64,000 nucleotides of DNA from Sphingomonas sp. PP-CE-1A-559 (lineage in GTDB: Bacteria; Pseudomonadota; Alphaproteobacteria; Sphingomonadales; Sphingomonadaceae), in assembly GCF_004340965.1 (NCBI RefSeq), contig NZ_SLYA01000003.1, positions 496,001 to 560,000 on the forward strand, given 5' to 3'. Position numbers and translations under genes: made by a program. Shown in pieces: positions 54,026 to 61,746 of this stretch. Numbering within the stretch: position 1 is the stretch's first letter; every line of letters starts with the position of its first letter. The notes beneath the pieces are model-generated. The model saw only the letters and a list, made by a program, of their open reading frames with translations. It made no database searches and was not told the DNA's origin.

Positions 54026-54798
54026 GCGTGCTCGCCTTGCGTGATAGGACCGCGGACCGCCTCGATCTGCTCGACCAGGCGGCGCGCGTGGTTTGCGAGG
54101 GCGTTCAGCCCGCCATAGGTCTCAACCACGCCTGCGCGATGCACCATTGCGATTGCCTTTCCGAAGCCTTCACCGTCGAAGTAGCGCTCGGGCTCGATCC
54201 CGGCGGCTTTACGGATCGCATCGAGCGCGCGAACCGCCTCGTCATGCCGGCTCGCGCGCAAGTCGATCTCGCGGTCGACGCGCCGCTTCACCTCGGCGGC
54301 GATCTCGGCGCGCTCCGTGGCCATCGCCTCGGTTACCCCGTCACGGATGGCCTTCTCGCGCGCTTCGTGTCCGCGGCGCAGCAGTGCGGCGAGAAAAGCG
54401 GGCTCCCATTGATCTCGCTCAAGCGTCGGGGCTTTCACGGCGCAGTTGAGGCCATTGCCCTTGAGGATCAGATGCCCCCAGGTCGGCGGCAACTCGCCTT
54501 CCTTGACGATGTCCGCTGGCGTGACGATCCACCAATGATCGCAAAACCGCTGCACCGCGACCGACTTGTCGGGCTGCTTCAATTCGTGGAGCCAGTCGGA
54601 CCGGCTCACCTTGATCTCGAACCCGTGGAGGCGGAGGCCGCGCGACGGATAAAGGCTCATCGCCACGGCGTCCGCCGATCGCACCGCACCGCCGCCGGTC
54701 GAGTTGGCGACCTCGAAGAACGTCGCCCACTCGGGAGCCCGGTATCGGTTCATCAACGCGGCGCGGACGTCGGCGGCGGTGTAGCGCTGGGCGGTCAC
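54022..54798 (-). CDS. PD-(D/E)xK-like nuclease domain protein (MmcB-like)
   Basis: A 258-aa protein, GTG start overlapping the methyltransferase stop (GTGA). Residues 40-110 contain SADAVAMSLYPS, GLRLHGFEIKVSRSDWLHEL and VQRFCDHWWIVTPADIV. The Asp...Glu-x-Lys pattern and the following layout resemble MmcB-type DNA-repair proteins and other PD-(D/E)xK nucleases. The C-terminal half is helical and charged, perhaps a coiled coil. Beside a C5 methyltransferase it could be a restriction or repair partner. Confidence 0.68.
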   Translation of the reverse strand: MTAQRYTAADVRAALMNRYRAPEWATFFEVANSTGGGAVRSADAVAMSLYPSRGLRLHGFEIKVSRSDWLHELKQPDKSVAVQRFCDHWWIVTPADIVKEGELPPTWGHLILKGNGLNCAVKAPTLERDQWEPAFLAALLRRGHEAREKAIRDGVTEAMATERAEIAAEVKRRVDREIDLRASRHDEAVRALDAIRKAAGIEPERYFDGEGFGKAIAMVHRAGVVETYGGLNALANHARRLVEQIEAVRGPITQGEHA

Positions 54799-56042
54799 GC
54801 TGCGACTTCCATGACGGTCTCGCTCGCCATCACGGCTTCGATGAAGCCTTGCGCGACCGGGCCGACAATCGCGTTACCATAGCCCCGCAAACGTCCCATT
54901 CGATTGGCAGCCCCATGAGCCAGCGGGAATGTGCCGGGTTCAACTGGCCGCCACTTTCCATCCCGGCATCCGAGCCAGTCAGCATCCTCCCAAAAGCCGT
55001 TAGTCGCGCAGGGCCGCTCCACTGGGGCCATGTTGCCGCCAATCCCGAAGCGATCATTTCCGGAGCCACTATGCCGGCTGCCATTTCCGCCTGTTGCCCC
55101 AGGCCCGGCGGACTCGACTGCCCGCCACCCGATCGGCGGCCGTTGTTCGTCGATGGCGTCAGAGCTCGCGTCGATTTCCGATCCTCCGACGTCAGCGGCG
55201 AAGCCCACCCCGTCAGCTGAGCGCCCTGACAGAGATCCTGCGGTCCGCCCTTCCGAGCTATCTCCCGGTCCGATCCGTCTGCTGTCCTGACCGCCTTCTC
55301 GCCATCCGTCGCGCGCGGGGTCGGCCAGCCGGCAAGTGGCACCAGTCGCGGTAAATCGCGCGGGTTCGATCCGTCGCCCGCCGAGTTCCTGTGATCGCGG
55401 ACGACCGGCGTAGGCCAACCTGCCAGCAATGCGGCCGCTTGGATGTCCCCGCCTCCGCTGCTCGTCCGCCCCAGTTCCTGTTTCCGTTCCGCGCTCTCCG
55501 CGCCGCCCGTGACCGTCCTCGGCGTGGGCCACCCAGAAGGATCGTTGGCGGATGTGCGGCGCACCGAAGCCCGCAGCGCACAGATCGGCAGCTGCGAAGG
55601 CCCGGCCCGATCCTTCCACGTCAGCTGATACAAGGTCGAGCCAAGCGAGGCCGTCTTTGCTCGCAACCTGCTCTCCAACGACGACTGAAGGATTGCACTG
55701 CTGGATGAGGTCGAAGAACGCAGGCCATAGATGCCGCTCGTCATCAAACCCAGCGCCTTTGCCAGCCGCGGAGAAAGGCTGGCACGGGCAACTTCCCGTC
55801 CATATCGCTCGGTTATCCGGCCATCCGGCCAGACGCAGAGCATGGCTCCACACGCCAATTCCCGCAAAGAAATGGCACTGAACATATCCGGCCAGGTCGT
55901 CGGGGCAGACATCTTCGATAGAGCGTTCATCTACGTCTCCGGGGGCGATGTGCCCCGCCTTGATAAGCTCGCGCAGCCATGCGGCGGCGAAGGGGTCGTG
56001 CTCGTTGTAATAAGCGCGGGGTGCGGCGGCGGCGGGCTTCAC
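54795..56042 (-). CDS. Prophage DNA cytosine-5 methyltransferase
   Basis: A 415-aa Dcm-type enzyme, GTG start overlapping the AlpA-like gene. Motif I is [19 protein letters not shown], motif IV is [14 protein letters not shown] with catalytic Cys87, motif VI is GEQVASKDG (EQV in place of the common ENV), motif VIII is IRQRSFWVA and motif X is [15 protein letters not shown]. Residues 175-330 are Gly/Arg-rich and probably hold the target-recognition region. Likely protects phage DNA from host restriction or modifies regulation. A second long ORF lies inside it in another frame. Confidence 0.88.
   Translation of the reverse strand: MKPAAAAPRAYYNEHDPFAAAWLRELIKAGHIAPGDVDERSIEDVCPDDLAGYVQCHFFAGIGVWSHALRLAGWPDNRAIWTGSCPCQPFSAAGKGAGFDDERHLWPAFFDLIQQCNPSVVVGEQVASKDGLAWLDLVSADVEGSGRAFAAADLCAAGFGAPHIRQRSFWVAHAEDGHGRRGERGTETGTGADEQRRRGHPSGRIAGRLAYAGRPRSQELGGRRIEPARFTATGATCRLADPARDGWREGGQDSRRIGPGDSSEGRTAGSLSGRSADGVGFAADVGGSEIDASSDAIDEQRPPIGWRAVESAGPGATGGNGSRHSGSGNDRFGIGGNMAPVERPCATNGFWEDADWLGCRDGKWRPVEPGTFPLAHGAANRMGRLRGYGNAIVGPVAQGFIEAVMASETVMEVAA
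54830..55930 (-). CDS. Nested 366-aa ORF in an alternative frame of the methyltransferase gene
   Basis: Open for 1101 nt on the same strand, starting with ATG inside the methyltransferase gene. It has GWPTP repeats (about residues 132, 169, 199) and ends [14 protein letters not shown]. Proteins of this look are, from memory, often annotated near phage C5 methyltransferases. Yet the methyltransferase frame carries all catalytic motifs, so this one could be only a conserved shadow, since LADPARDG in one frame gives [10 protein letters not shown] in the other. Kept as a low-confidence candidate overprinted gene. Confidence 0.3.
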   Translation of the reverse strand: MNALSKMSAPTTWPDMFSAISLRELACGAMLCVWPDGRITERYGREVARASLSPRLAKALGLMTSGIYGLRSSTSSSSAILQSSLESRLRAKTASLGSTLYQLTWKDRAGPSQLPICALRASVRRTSANDPSGWPTPRTVTGGAESAERKQELGRTSSGGGDIQAAALLAGWPTPVVRDHRNSAGDGSNPRDLPRLVPLAGWPTPRATDGEKAVRTADGSDREIARKGGPQDLCQGAQLTGWASPLTSEDRKSTRALTPSTNNGRRSGGGQSSPPGLGQQAEMAAGIVAPEMIASGLAATWPQWSGPARLTAFGRMLTGSDAGMESGGQLNPAHSRWLMGLPIEWDVCGAMVTRLSARSRKASSKP

Positions 56043-56260
56043 GCTGCCCGAGCCTCCTTGATACGAGCAACCCAGGCGCGGACCTCAGCTTCGCTCCACC
56101 GCGACCCCGCGCCGCCCGGCTTATACGGCGGCGGGAAGTCGGTTTCGCGGATCAGCTTATAGATCCGGGTCCGCTTCAGTCCGACGATGTCCTCGACGAC
56201 CTTGAGCATGACGAGGCGATCGGTGTCGGGCGCAGCCGTAGCGCGTGCAGAATCGGTCAT
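56039..56260 (-). CDS. AlpA/excisionase-like DNA-binding protein
   Basis: A 73-aa MerR-like winged-helix protein. LVMLKVVEDIVGLKRTRIYK, then PPPYKPGGAGSRWSEAEVRAW, is the AlpA/excisionase pattern with the usual RW near the end. AlpA proteins activate integrase expression or serve as excisionases. 4-nt overlaps with both neighbours. Confidence 0.88.
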   Translation of the reverse strand: MTDSARATAAPDTDRLVMLKVVEDIVGLKRTRIYKLIRETDFPPPYKPGGAGSRWSEAEVRAWVARIKEARAA

Positions 56261-56574
56261 TGGTTCGATCCTTGTCCAAACATATGCTCGTTGAGTTCGG
56301 GAACCCCCGCCGTCGTCCCCTGCTCAAGGTGCTGGCGGACTGCTAGGCCGAGCGGGGTGAGGACGACTGCACCGTCGCCCCCTTCTAAGCGAGATCTGGC
56401 GCACACCAGGTCACTCGGCAGCGTTTCGAAATCTGCACCACAGATGCAGTCGTATGGGCCTGTTGACTTCGCGCATTCGCCGTACAGGATCACTTCCCGC
56501 TGCGCCTCCGTCAGCTTCGCCGCCACGCCTGCAACAGCCCCCGCCTCGGTGTTGGTGGTCGGGTTCCGGGTCAT
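56257..56574 (-). CDS. Prophage protein, 105 aa
   Basis: Starts MTRNPTTNTEAGAVAGVAAK; the rest includes LTEAQREVILYGECA and a small cysteine cluster (YDCICGADF). Helix-rich with a winged-helix-like C-terminal VLTPLGLAVRQHL. Function unknown. Its ATG overlaps the TnpB stop and its stop overlaps the AlpA-like start. Confidence 0.72.
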   Translation of the reverse strand: MTRNPTTNTEAGAVAGVAAKLTEAQREVILYGECAKSTGPYDCICGADFETLPSDLVCARSRLEGGDGAVVLTPLGLAVRQHLEQGTTAGVPELNEHMFGQGSNQ

Positions 56575-56700
56575 GGGCGTGGCTCCTGCGGTTTCTGGTT
56601 TCGTCCCTTCGTGTTGCGACTAGCGTCCACCTGACCAGGGTCAGGATCGCCAGCCTTTCGGCCAGCAGGTTTTCGCTTCAACGACTGGCTAGTGCCAGCC
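56571..56700 (-). ncRNA. Candidate TnpB guide-RNA (omega-RNA) region at the tnpB 3' end
   Basis: TnpB guide RNAs are normally read from the 3' part of the gene and the flank. Here that part holds a CCTGAC...GTCAGG hairpin (56630-56645) and a small GCC/GGC hairpin (56652-56661). No end of a transposon is visible, so the guide segment cannot be placed. Confidence 0.25.
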
Positions 56701-57836
56701 TCCACGACCGGGGCACTCCCCCGGCGTAAGATGTTCACGGCAGCGTTTAGGTCTGCATTGCCGCGATACCCGCACGCTGTGCAAACGAAGCTCGCTTGGT
56801 TCTTGCGGCTCCTCTTGTCGACCGTCCCGCAGGCCGAACAGGTCTGCGAAGTGTAGCGGGCGTCCACCTTGATTAGTCGGTAAGCCTTGTACGAAAGCAT
56901 CGTCTCGATCTGGCGCCAGCCGACATTGAGGATAACCCGGTTGAGGCCGCGCTTTTGGGCGACATTCACCCCCGGCTCTTCAATCGAACCGGCCGCGCTT
57001 TTCGTCATGATCTTGGTCGACAGGCTCTCGATCACAACCGTGCCATACTGGCGAGTGATGGAGGTGGTTGTCTCATGTGCCCAATGCTTGCGGACACGCG
57101 CCTGCAAAGCCCTCAGGGTGGCAACGCGCCGTTTCGCCAGGGCGTTACGCTTGGATCCACGGAGCCCACGGCTGGAGTGGTGTTGCGCCTTGCGGATCTG
57201 CTCGCCGATCTTCGACACTCTGGCCGGTAGCGCGAAGCTCGTGCCATCGGATAGCATCAGCGGGATTGCAACGCCGCGGTCTATCCCGACAGCCCCGCCA
57301 ACGTCGGTGACTGCCGGGCCTGTCTTGCACAACAAGGAAACCTGCCAGCCCTTGGCAGTGCGGCTAACAGTCGCCTCAGCGATGTCGCCAACGACCGCCC
57401 GGTGCATCCGAGCGCGGACCCAGCCGATCTTGGGCAGCTTAACCTGGGCCCACCGGGCGTTGATCTTCTCGACGCGGACCTCGCGCCCGTAGAAGGTAAA
57501 GGACTCGTGAACGCCCCGCTTGCGAAAGCCGGGGAATCCAGCTTCACCCTTCAACGCCTGTAGGTAGGCGCGATCCAGAGAACGAAGCGCATAGATCGCA
57601 GCGTTCTGGCTCACAGCGTTGACGAACTCGACCTCCTTCCGAAGCGCAGTCAGTTCGCGGCACTGAGCGACGAAGTTCAGCGTGCTGCCAGTAACCGCCC
57701 GGTAACGCCGCCAGTGGTCGCGGCGCTGCTCTAGGGCGAGGTTCCAGACAAGACGGCACACGCCTGCCGTCTGCGCCATGACGCTTTCCTGCGCCGGCGC
57801 CGGCTTGAGCGGATATGTGAAGCCTCGATAGCTCAT
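56571..57836 (-). CDS. tnpB: TnpB-family RNA-guided nuclease homologue embedded in the prophage operon
   Basis: A 421-aa protein. The N-terminal wedge/REC part (YPLKPAPAQ, RLVWNLALEQR) is followed by the RuvC domain with Asp186 in GIDRGVAIP, Glu270 in TVVIESLS and Asp362 in RGNADLNAAVNIL, and a zinc finger with CSAC (333-336) and CTAC (352-355). All three catalytic acids are present, so it should cut DNA with a guide RNA. A basic 50-residue tail follows. No TnpA is near, and 4-nt overlaps join both neighbouring genes. Confidence 0.92.
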   Translation of the reverse strand: MSYRGFTYPLKPAPAQESVMAQTAGVCRLVWNLALEQRRDHWRRYRAVTGSTLNFVAQCRELTALRKEVEFVNAVSQNAAIYALRSLDRAYLQALKGEAGFPGFRKRGVHESFTFYGREVRVEKINARWAQVKLPKIGWVRARMHRAVVGDIAEATVSRTAKGWQVSLLCKTGPAVTDVGGAVGIDRGVAIPLMLSDGTSFALPARVSKIGEQIRKAQHHSSRGLRGSKRNALAKRRVATLRALQARVRKHWAHETTTSITRQYGTVVIESLSTKIMTKSAAGSIEEPGVNVAQKRGLNRVILNVGWRQIETMLSYKAYRLIKVDARYTSQTCSACGTVDKRSRKNQASFVCTACGYRGNADLNAAVNILRRGSAPVVEAGTSQSLKRKPAGRKAGDPDPGQVDASRNTKGRNQKPQEPRP

Positions 57837-58177
57837 GATTCATCTACCCGTTGCGAGCGTGAGGTGGCGAGACGGCGAGCGGCGCGGCGTTCTTCACCAA
57901 GAGCGAACCGGGCGTCACCGATGCTCGGACGTATCCCATAGACCGCCATCGCGAAGCAGCACGGTTGACACCAGCGGAACGTCTCGAGCCCTTCGTCGCC
58001 GCGCTCGGTCAGTACGCGGTTGCGCGTCCCCGGCTCGCATTCCCCGGCGCAGGTGTGGCAAGTGCCGCCTCCACGCGTCGTAACCATCTTGTCGGAGAGC
58101 GCGACCTCACCGTTGCCGAAGTCCCCGGCGAACGGATCATCGGCAAGCGCCTCGGCTTCCCAGCGAAACGGCTTCAC
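57833..58177 (-). CDS. Prophage protein with cysteine-rich putative zinc site, 114 aa
   Basis: GTG start overlapping its upstream neighbour by 4 nt. CHTCAGEC and WCQPC look like the two halves of a zinc ribbon around TERGDEGLETFR. Its C-terminal tail (RRAARRLATSRSQR) is basic. Its stop overlaps the TnpB start, so the two are translated together. Function unknown; a nucleic-acid-binding role is inferred. Confidence 0.75.
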   Translation of the reverse strand: MKPFRWEAEALADDPFAGDFGNGEVALSDKMVTTRGGGTCHTCAGECEPGTRNRVLTERGDEGLETFRWCQPCCFAMAVYGIRPSIGDARFALGEERRAARRLATSRSQRVDES

Positions 58178-58671
58178 TTCCCCCCTCCCTGCGACAAGAG
58201 GCGGATGGCGGATGCGATCTTCTCGGCGGTTTGCGCGGACGCTCGATGCAGCAGTTTCGTTATTACACCCGGCTCCGCGTCCGCCTCAGCCGTCATATCG
58301 GCGCACAGATCATCGGCAACCTTCGCAGCCGCCTTCAACGCCCGCGCCACCCCTTCGTCATTCGCTGCCGCAACGGTGGCGAGAGACGGGACGCAGGACG
58401 CGGGCAAGCCGTACTTTTCCGTGAAGTCGTGCGCCTCACTCCAGTCCATGCCCTCCCCCGGCGCTGGCAGTGCCACCTTCAACGAAACGTCCTGTTCGTG
58501 AAAACCGGTTGCCGCACTTTTTACTTCGGTTGAAAGTGGCGGCGCTGGCAGTGTCTGCGGGAGTGCGGCTAGGGCGTCGGCTAGCTTCATGCGCTCGATC
58601 GGTGTTCGGTCGGGCAAATAATCCTTGAGCACCGGGCCGAACTTCGCGGCAAGTTGTAGTGCATCCATCAT
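58174..58671 (-). CDS. Prophage protein, 165 aa
   Basis: ATG at 58671 overlaps the upstream stop (ATGA), settling the start against the longer open frame. MMDALQLAAKFGPVLKDYLP opens a helical, acidic protein with alanine-rich KALKAAAKVADDL near the end. I recognise no family. Confidence 0.75.
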   Translation of the reverse strand: MMDALQLAAKFGPVLKDYLPDRTPIERMKLADALAALPQTLPAPPLSTEVKSAATGFHEQDVSLKVALPAPGEGMDWSEAHDFTEKYGLPASCVPSLATVAAANDEGVARALKAAAKVADDLCADMTAEADAEPGVITKLLHRASAQTAEKIASAIRLLSQGGGK

Positions 58672-58913
58672 TGCTCGCCTCCAGCGATAAGCGCGTCTCG
58701 GATACGCATTCCAAAAGCGGTGAAGATGCCGGAAACCGGGTCCGCGATACCTTCCGACAGACCCTCGACAATATCGGGATGATCTTCGTACTGGGTGGTA
58801 AGCATCCAATCGCCAGCGACGAATATTGCAGTGATGATCGCCTTGCGCTGCACTTCGGTCAGTGCCTCAAGGGCCTCCCGCAACTCGGGGCTCGGGTTGG
58901 GATTGGAGGTCAT
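58668..58913 (-). CDS. Prophage protein, 81 aa
   Basis: Starts MTSNPNPSPELREALEALTE. The protein is short, helical and acidic, with an ELREALEALTEVQRKAIITA segment and no cysteines. 4-nt overlaps with both neighbours argue that it is real. No known family. Confidence 0.75.
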   Translation of the reverse strand: MTSNPNPSPELREALEALTEVQRKAIITAIFVAGDWMLTTQYEDHPDIVEGLSEGIADPVSGIFTAFGMRIRDALIAGGEQ

Positions 58914-59242
58914 GCGGAATATCCAACATCTGGCGCGAGACGGTTGCCCTGCGCATCCTTCGATTGCGGGTTCAGCAGCTTGTCGATCTTGGCCGCTTCC
59001 GACGCGTTGGCATCGCCCATGCTGAACACGCCAACCATTGCAGCGAACCGGAGCGCCGCGTGCAGATCGCCAACCTCCAGCGGGATCATCTGGCGAGCCG
59101 TGCGCCCCTGATACTCCGCGTTGTTCGGACCCGGCGCGTCGATGCCGAAACGCAGCGCCTTGCCGATAAGCTTGAGCGTTTCGCCCATCTCTTCGACCAT
59201 CAGGCCCATCGCGTAACGCTCGCGGTCATCACCCCCGCTCAT
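58910..59242 (-). CDS. MazG-like NTP pyrophosphohydrolase
   Basis: A 110-aa all-helical protein. GLMVEEMGETLKLIGKALR carries the EExxE metal motif, and MIPLEVGDLHAALRF the second ExxD-type motif of the MazG superfamily. It may hydrolyse nucleotides such as dNTP variants or the alarmone (p)ppGpp, as phage MazG proteins are thought to do. 4-nt overlaps with both neighbours. Confidence 0.72.
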   Translation of the reverse strand: MSGGDDRERYAMGLMVEEMGETLKLIGKALRFGIDAPGPNNAEYQGRTARQMIPLEVGDLHAALRFAAMVGVFSMGDANASEAAKIDKLLNPQSKDAQGNRLAPDVGYSA

Positions 59243-59388
59243 GCCCCACCTCGGGCGTTGAGGGCGGCGCGTTCGTCACACCATCCGCGATTGAACAGCC
59301 GCTCCGACCACGTCGCGTCACCTTTCGGGATCGGCGGGCCAGCTTCACCGCGCTTGAAGGACGCGGCCCCTTGCTCGTAGGGCGTCAT
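59239..59388 (-). CDS. Small prophage protein, 49 aa
   Basis: MTPYEQGAASFKRGEAGPPI followed by PKGDATWSERLFNRGWCDER and a short tail. It fits exactly between two genes with ATGA overlaps at both ends, which is strong support for translation. The EQGAASFKRGE start and NRGWCDE resemble short phage proteins that follow ribosome-modulation-factor-like folds (EGxxA...NPY...xWxxGW), which is a guess. Confidence 0.75.
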   Translation of the reverse strand: MTPYEQGAASFKRGEAGPPIPKGDATWSERLFNRGWCDERAALNARGGA

Positions 59389-60137
59389 GCGGACTTCCCC
59401 ATGATCTTGAGGATCGCCTCGCGAACGGCCTCGCCTTCGTCGCTATCGGTGAACGTGACGACGGTTTCGCCACCGACGACGATCGCGCGCCCGTCATCGG
59501 CCGCATCGCCATCGTATGAGACCCGAAGCGAATACCCATCCTCGGTCAATTCCAGACCGCTCAACGCCGCCACCAACTCCGCTTCTCGCGTCTGGGTGGC
59601 ATCTAGCCGGGGATACGCACTGGCATCAGGCGCGGACGCCGGACGGTTGGCAGGGTCGGCCGCATACTCGCGCATGGCGTTGGCGGTCTTCATACCCTGC
59701 ATGCTATGCTCGGGATCGCCGCCAGCGTTCAGGCGACGTGCTGCCCACGCCCGCACAATCTGCCACGCATCGGGATCGCGCCCTAACAGAATGAACATTG
59801 GCTCACCGGGGCGGCGTTTGGCGAGGCAATCGTGGTTGCCCTTGTCCTCCCCCGCACCTTCGCCCGACTTGCAAGGAAGGGGGACAGGCGCGAGTTCGGC
59901 GGCAAGGTCGCGATACCAACCGACGTCCGGCTCCATGTAGAACGCCGAGCATAAGGCATGCACCGTGTCATCGGCCTCAATCGTGCGACCGTCGTCGCAT
60001 GTCTGCGAGAGACCTTCCCCCGCCAGCGCGTCGAGGAGGTAAAATGCGGTGGCCAGCGCGGACTCCTGTTCCTGCGCAACCGGCGCCGCTTGCTGTTCTG
60101 ATGTCGTCACTGGGCTCGATTGATCAACCACGGGCAT
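59385..60137 (-). CDS. Prophage protein, 250 aa
   Basis: Starts at the ATG at 60137 with AAGGG upstream, inside the end of the preceding gene. It is an acidic protein with ALATAFYLLDALAGEGLSQT near the start, a WQIVRAWAARRLNAGGDPEH segment in the middle and VSYDGDAADDGRAIVVGGE near the end. I recognise no enzyme motif. 4-nt overlap with the next gene. Confidence 0.75.
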   Translation of the reverse strand: MPVVDQSSPVTTSEQQAAPVAQEQESALATAFYLLDALAGEGLSQTCDDGRTIEADDTVHALCSAFYMEPDVGWYRDLAAELAPVPLPCKSGEGAGEDKGNHDCLAKRRPGEPMFILLGRDPDAWQIVRAWAARRLNAGGDPEHSMQGMKTANAMREYAADPANRPASAPDASAYPRLDATQTREAELVAALSGLELTEDGYSLRVSYDGDAADDGRAIVVGGETVVTFTDSDEGEAVREAILKIMGKSA

Positions 60138-60315
60138 ATCCCTTCTTAGGTTCACGACAGGGAGCGCAGCGGCCCATGACGAGACGCAGGCTGTCGAGCC
60201 CGCAAACCCGGCATTCACCTGGCGCACCGATGGCGATGGGCGCGCTCGCGGCGCGGATGTTGCGATCGAGCGCGGCCTGCGCGACGTCGTTCGCCATGTC
60301 GGCTACGTCAGCCAC
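60124..60315 (-). CDS. Small prophage zinc-ribbon-like protein, 63 aa
   Basis: GTG start, overlapping the preceding gene by 8 nt. CRVCGLDSLRLVMGRCAPC gives two CxxC knuckles that could bind one zinc. The N-terminal half is helical (DVADMANDVAQAALDRNI). Function unknown. Confidence 0.75.
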   Translation of the reverse strand: MADVADMANDVAQAALDRNIRAASAPIAIGAPGECRVCGLDSLRLVMGRCAPCREPKKGYARG

Positions 60316-60499
60316 TGGTCACTCTCCGGTCTATGCTCACCAACTGGTGGCGGATCGTCTTCAGGGCGGCGCTGCGCTCCGGCGACGGGGGTTGCTGCAT
60401 GAGGCGGGCGCGGTAGCCGAGCACGTCTTCCCGGTTCAGGGATCGCTTGCTCTCGCGTGGGCCTGCTGAGCCCCGGCCGCGCTGGCTGTACATCTTCAT
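60308..60499 (-). CDS. Small prophage protein, 63 aa
   Basis: MKMYSQRGRGSAGPRESKRS at the start, then a helical, basic body. Its ATG overlaps the preceding stop by 4 nt, and it is preferred over the 122-aa Pro/Arg-rich frame across the same bases. The basic composition suggests nucleic-acid binding. Unknown function. Confidence 0.68.
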   Translation of the reverse strand: MKMYSQRGRGSAGPRESKRSLNREDVLGYRARLMQQPPSPERSAALKTIRHQLVSIDRRVTSG

Positions 60500-60750
60500 G
60501 CCGCGCGCTTCGAAACGGTTGGCTGCGCACCGGCCTCGTCAGCGCGCAGCGGAGGTACAGACGTCCTGAGGGGCAGGACCGAGGCAGTCGGGGAGAGGGG
60601 CACGAAGCCGGGCACATCGTTCCCGCGAAGGGTGCGGATGATGCGAGGCCAGTGACGCACGAGGTCGTCACGGAAGATGCGGAGCGCGATGGCGAAGATC
60701 GCCGTCAGCGACGCGACCCCCAGGGCGTACATTGCGTGATCCCAGTTCAT
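60496..60750 (-). CDS. Small prophage membrane protein, 84 aa
   Basis: MNWDHAMYALGVASLTAIFA begins with a single membrane helix (residues 7-25), then IRIFRDD-like basic segment and a Pro/Val-rich soluble tail. The ATG overlaps the 41-aa gene stop, fixing the start within a longer open frame. Unknown function. Confidence 0.72.
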   Translation of the reverse strand: MNWDHAMYALGVASLTAIFAIALRIFRDDLVRHWPRIIRTLRGNDVPGFVPLSPTASVLPLRTSVPPLRADEAGAQPTVSKRAA

Positions 60751-60872
60751 GAGCGGCGTCCGATCGGTTGGCGCGCGTTCCCACGCTGCGCGGTGCGGAA
60801 GATTAATTCGGTGAGGGCTCGAGGATCGGTGCAAGCGGCAACGGGCGGCGACGCGGGGGCTGGGCGGCTCAT
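60747..60872 (-). CDS. Very small prophage protein, 41 aa
   Basis: MSRPAPASPPVAACTDPRAL with a basic C-terminus (LIFRTAQRGNARQPIGRRS). It bridges two genes with ATGA overlaps at both ends, the main support for it being translated. Unknown function. Confidence 0.6.
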   Translation of the reverse strand: MSRPAPASPPVAACTDPRALTELIFRTAQRGNARQPIGRRS

Positions 60873-61303
60873 GCCTGAGCCTTCCTAGCTGAGCCGCTAT
60901 TGCGGCGCGGCGAGGTCCAGCCGTCCCCCTCGACCAGCTTCTCTGCACCGCTGGGCGCGATGACGCGGACCCGACCGTCAGCCAGCTTGCGGATGATCGG
61001 GCACTCGAACTCATAGACGGGCAGGGGGCGGAACGTTCCGAGGCTCAGTTCCAAGATCCCGACGTTGCGCCGCACGGTCATCGCCGGAGCGGTCAACACG
61101 TCGAGCCCGCGGCTCATGCACTCGCGCGCCTGCTCGTTCGTGAACCGACGCCCGCCCTTGATGCTATGACCACCGAAGCCGACCTTCTCGCCGTCCTCAA
61201 TCGTGCCATACCAGGCGTAGGGCGTCTTCGACGGCGTAACGAGCCATGCTGCCGGCTGGCGGCCGATGACCTCGCCCATAGGGCGTGAACCTGGCGCGCT
61301 CAT
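60869..61303 (-). CDS. Prophage protein, 144 aa
   Basis: MSAPGSRPMGEVIGRQPAAW onward, with two similar beta-rich stretches (AWYGTIEDGEKVGFGGHSIK and GRVRVIAPSGAEKLVEGDGW). No family recognised. 4-nt overlaps with both neighbours. Confidence 0.75.
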   Translation of the reverse strand: MSAPGSRPMGEVIGRQPAAWLVTPSKTPYAWYGTIEDGEKVGFGGHSIKGGRRFTNEQARECMSRGLDVLTAPAMTVRRNVGILELSLGTFRPLPVYEFECPIIRKLADGRVRVIAPSGAEKLVEGDGWTSPRRNSGSARKAQA

Positions 61304-61746
61304 GCGCAGGCCCTCAGGTAAGAGACAGCGGCGACCCCGGCCCCGCCCAGGTGCCGGCTGCGGCGCGCGATTGTCTCGGCTTCAGCAGCTAGCGATTCAT
61401 CGGTCAGTGCCTGCCGCGCGAGAAGGTCGGCCGCGGCTGCCACTGAAGCCTCCAGCTGATCCATCGTCGGACGCCGACCCATCTTCTGGCGAAGATACTC
61501 GTGCTGATCGATGATCAGGCGCAGCGCTGACGCAGGCTTGATCGCCAACCGCCCGGCGCGCGTCGAAAGCGTGTCACGGATCGCAGCAGCATGGGCGACT
61601 GCCGACGGTAAGCCGGGGTGATCCTCAGCGCGACGCAACCGCACGACGCGGTCTTCCGCTAGTGCCAGGCGATGGCACGTCGACGACATATCAATGATCG
61701 TCTGATCAAGGTCAGGATCGTGGGATTTGATGGTGCGGCCGGTCAC
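61300..61746 (-). CDS. Prophage protein, 148 aa
   Basis: GTG start overlapping the HNH gene stop. An almost entirely helical protein (IIDMSSTCHRLALAEDRVVR, LRLIIDQHEYLRQKMGRRPT). RRPTMDQLEASVAAAADLL could be a small DNA-binding segment. Function unknown. Confidence 0.75.
   Translation of the reverse strand: MTGRTIKSHDPDLDQTIIDMSSTCHRLALAEDRVVRLRRAEDHPGLPSAVAHAAAIRDTLSTRAGRLAIKPASALRLIIDQHEYLRQKMGRRPTMDQLEASVAAAADLLARQALTDESLAAEAETIARRSRHLGGAGVAAVSYLRACA

Noticed and set aside
56571-57836. The TnpB protein as a nuclease-dead TldR-type repressor
   Set aside because: All three RuvC acids and the zinc finger are intact, so loss of cleavage is not supported.
56200-58200. A complete IS200/IS605 transposon
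   Set aside because: No TnpA gene and no visible element ends; neighbours are continuous coding frames with 4-nt overlaps.
60303-60671. A 122-codon minus-strand frame over two small phage genes
   Set aside because: Pro/Arg/Ser-rich shadow; the two smaller frames are linked by an exact stop/start overlap.
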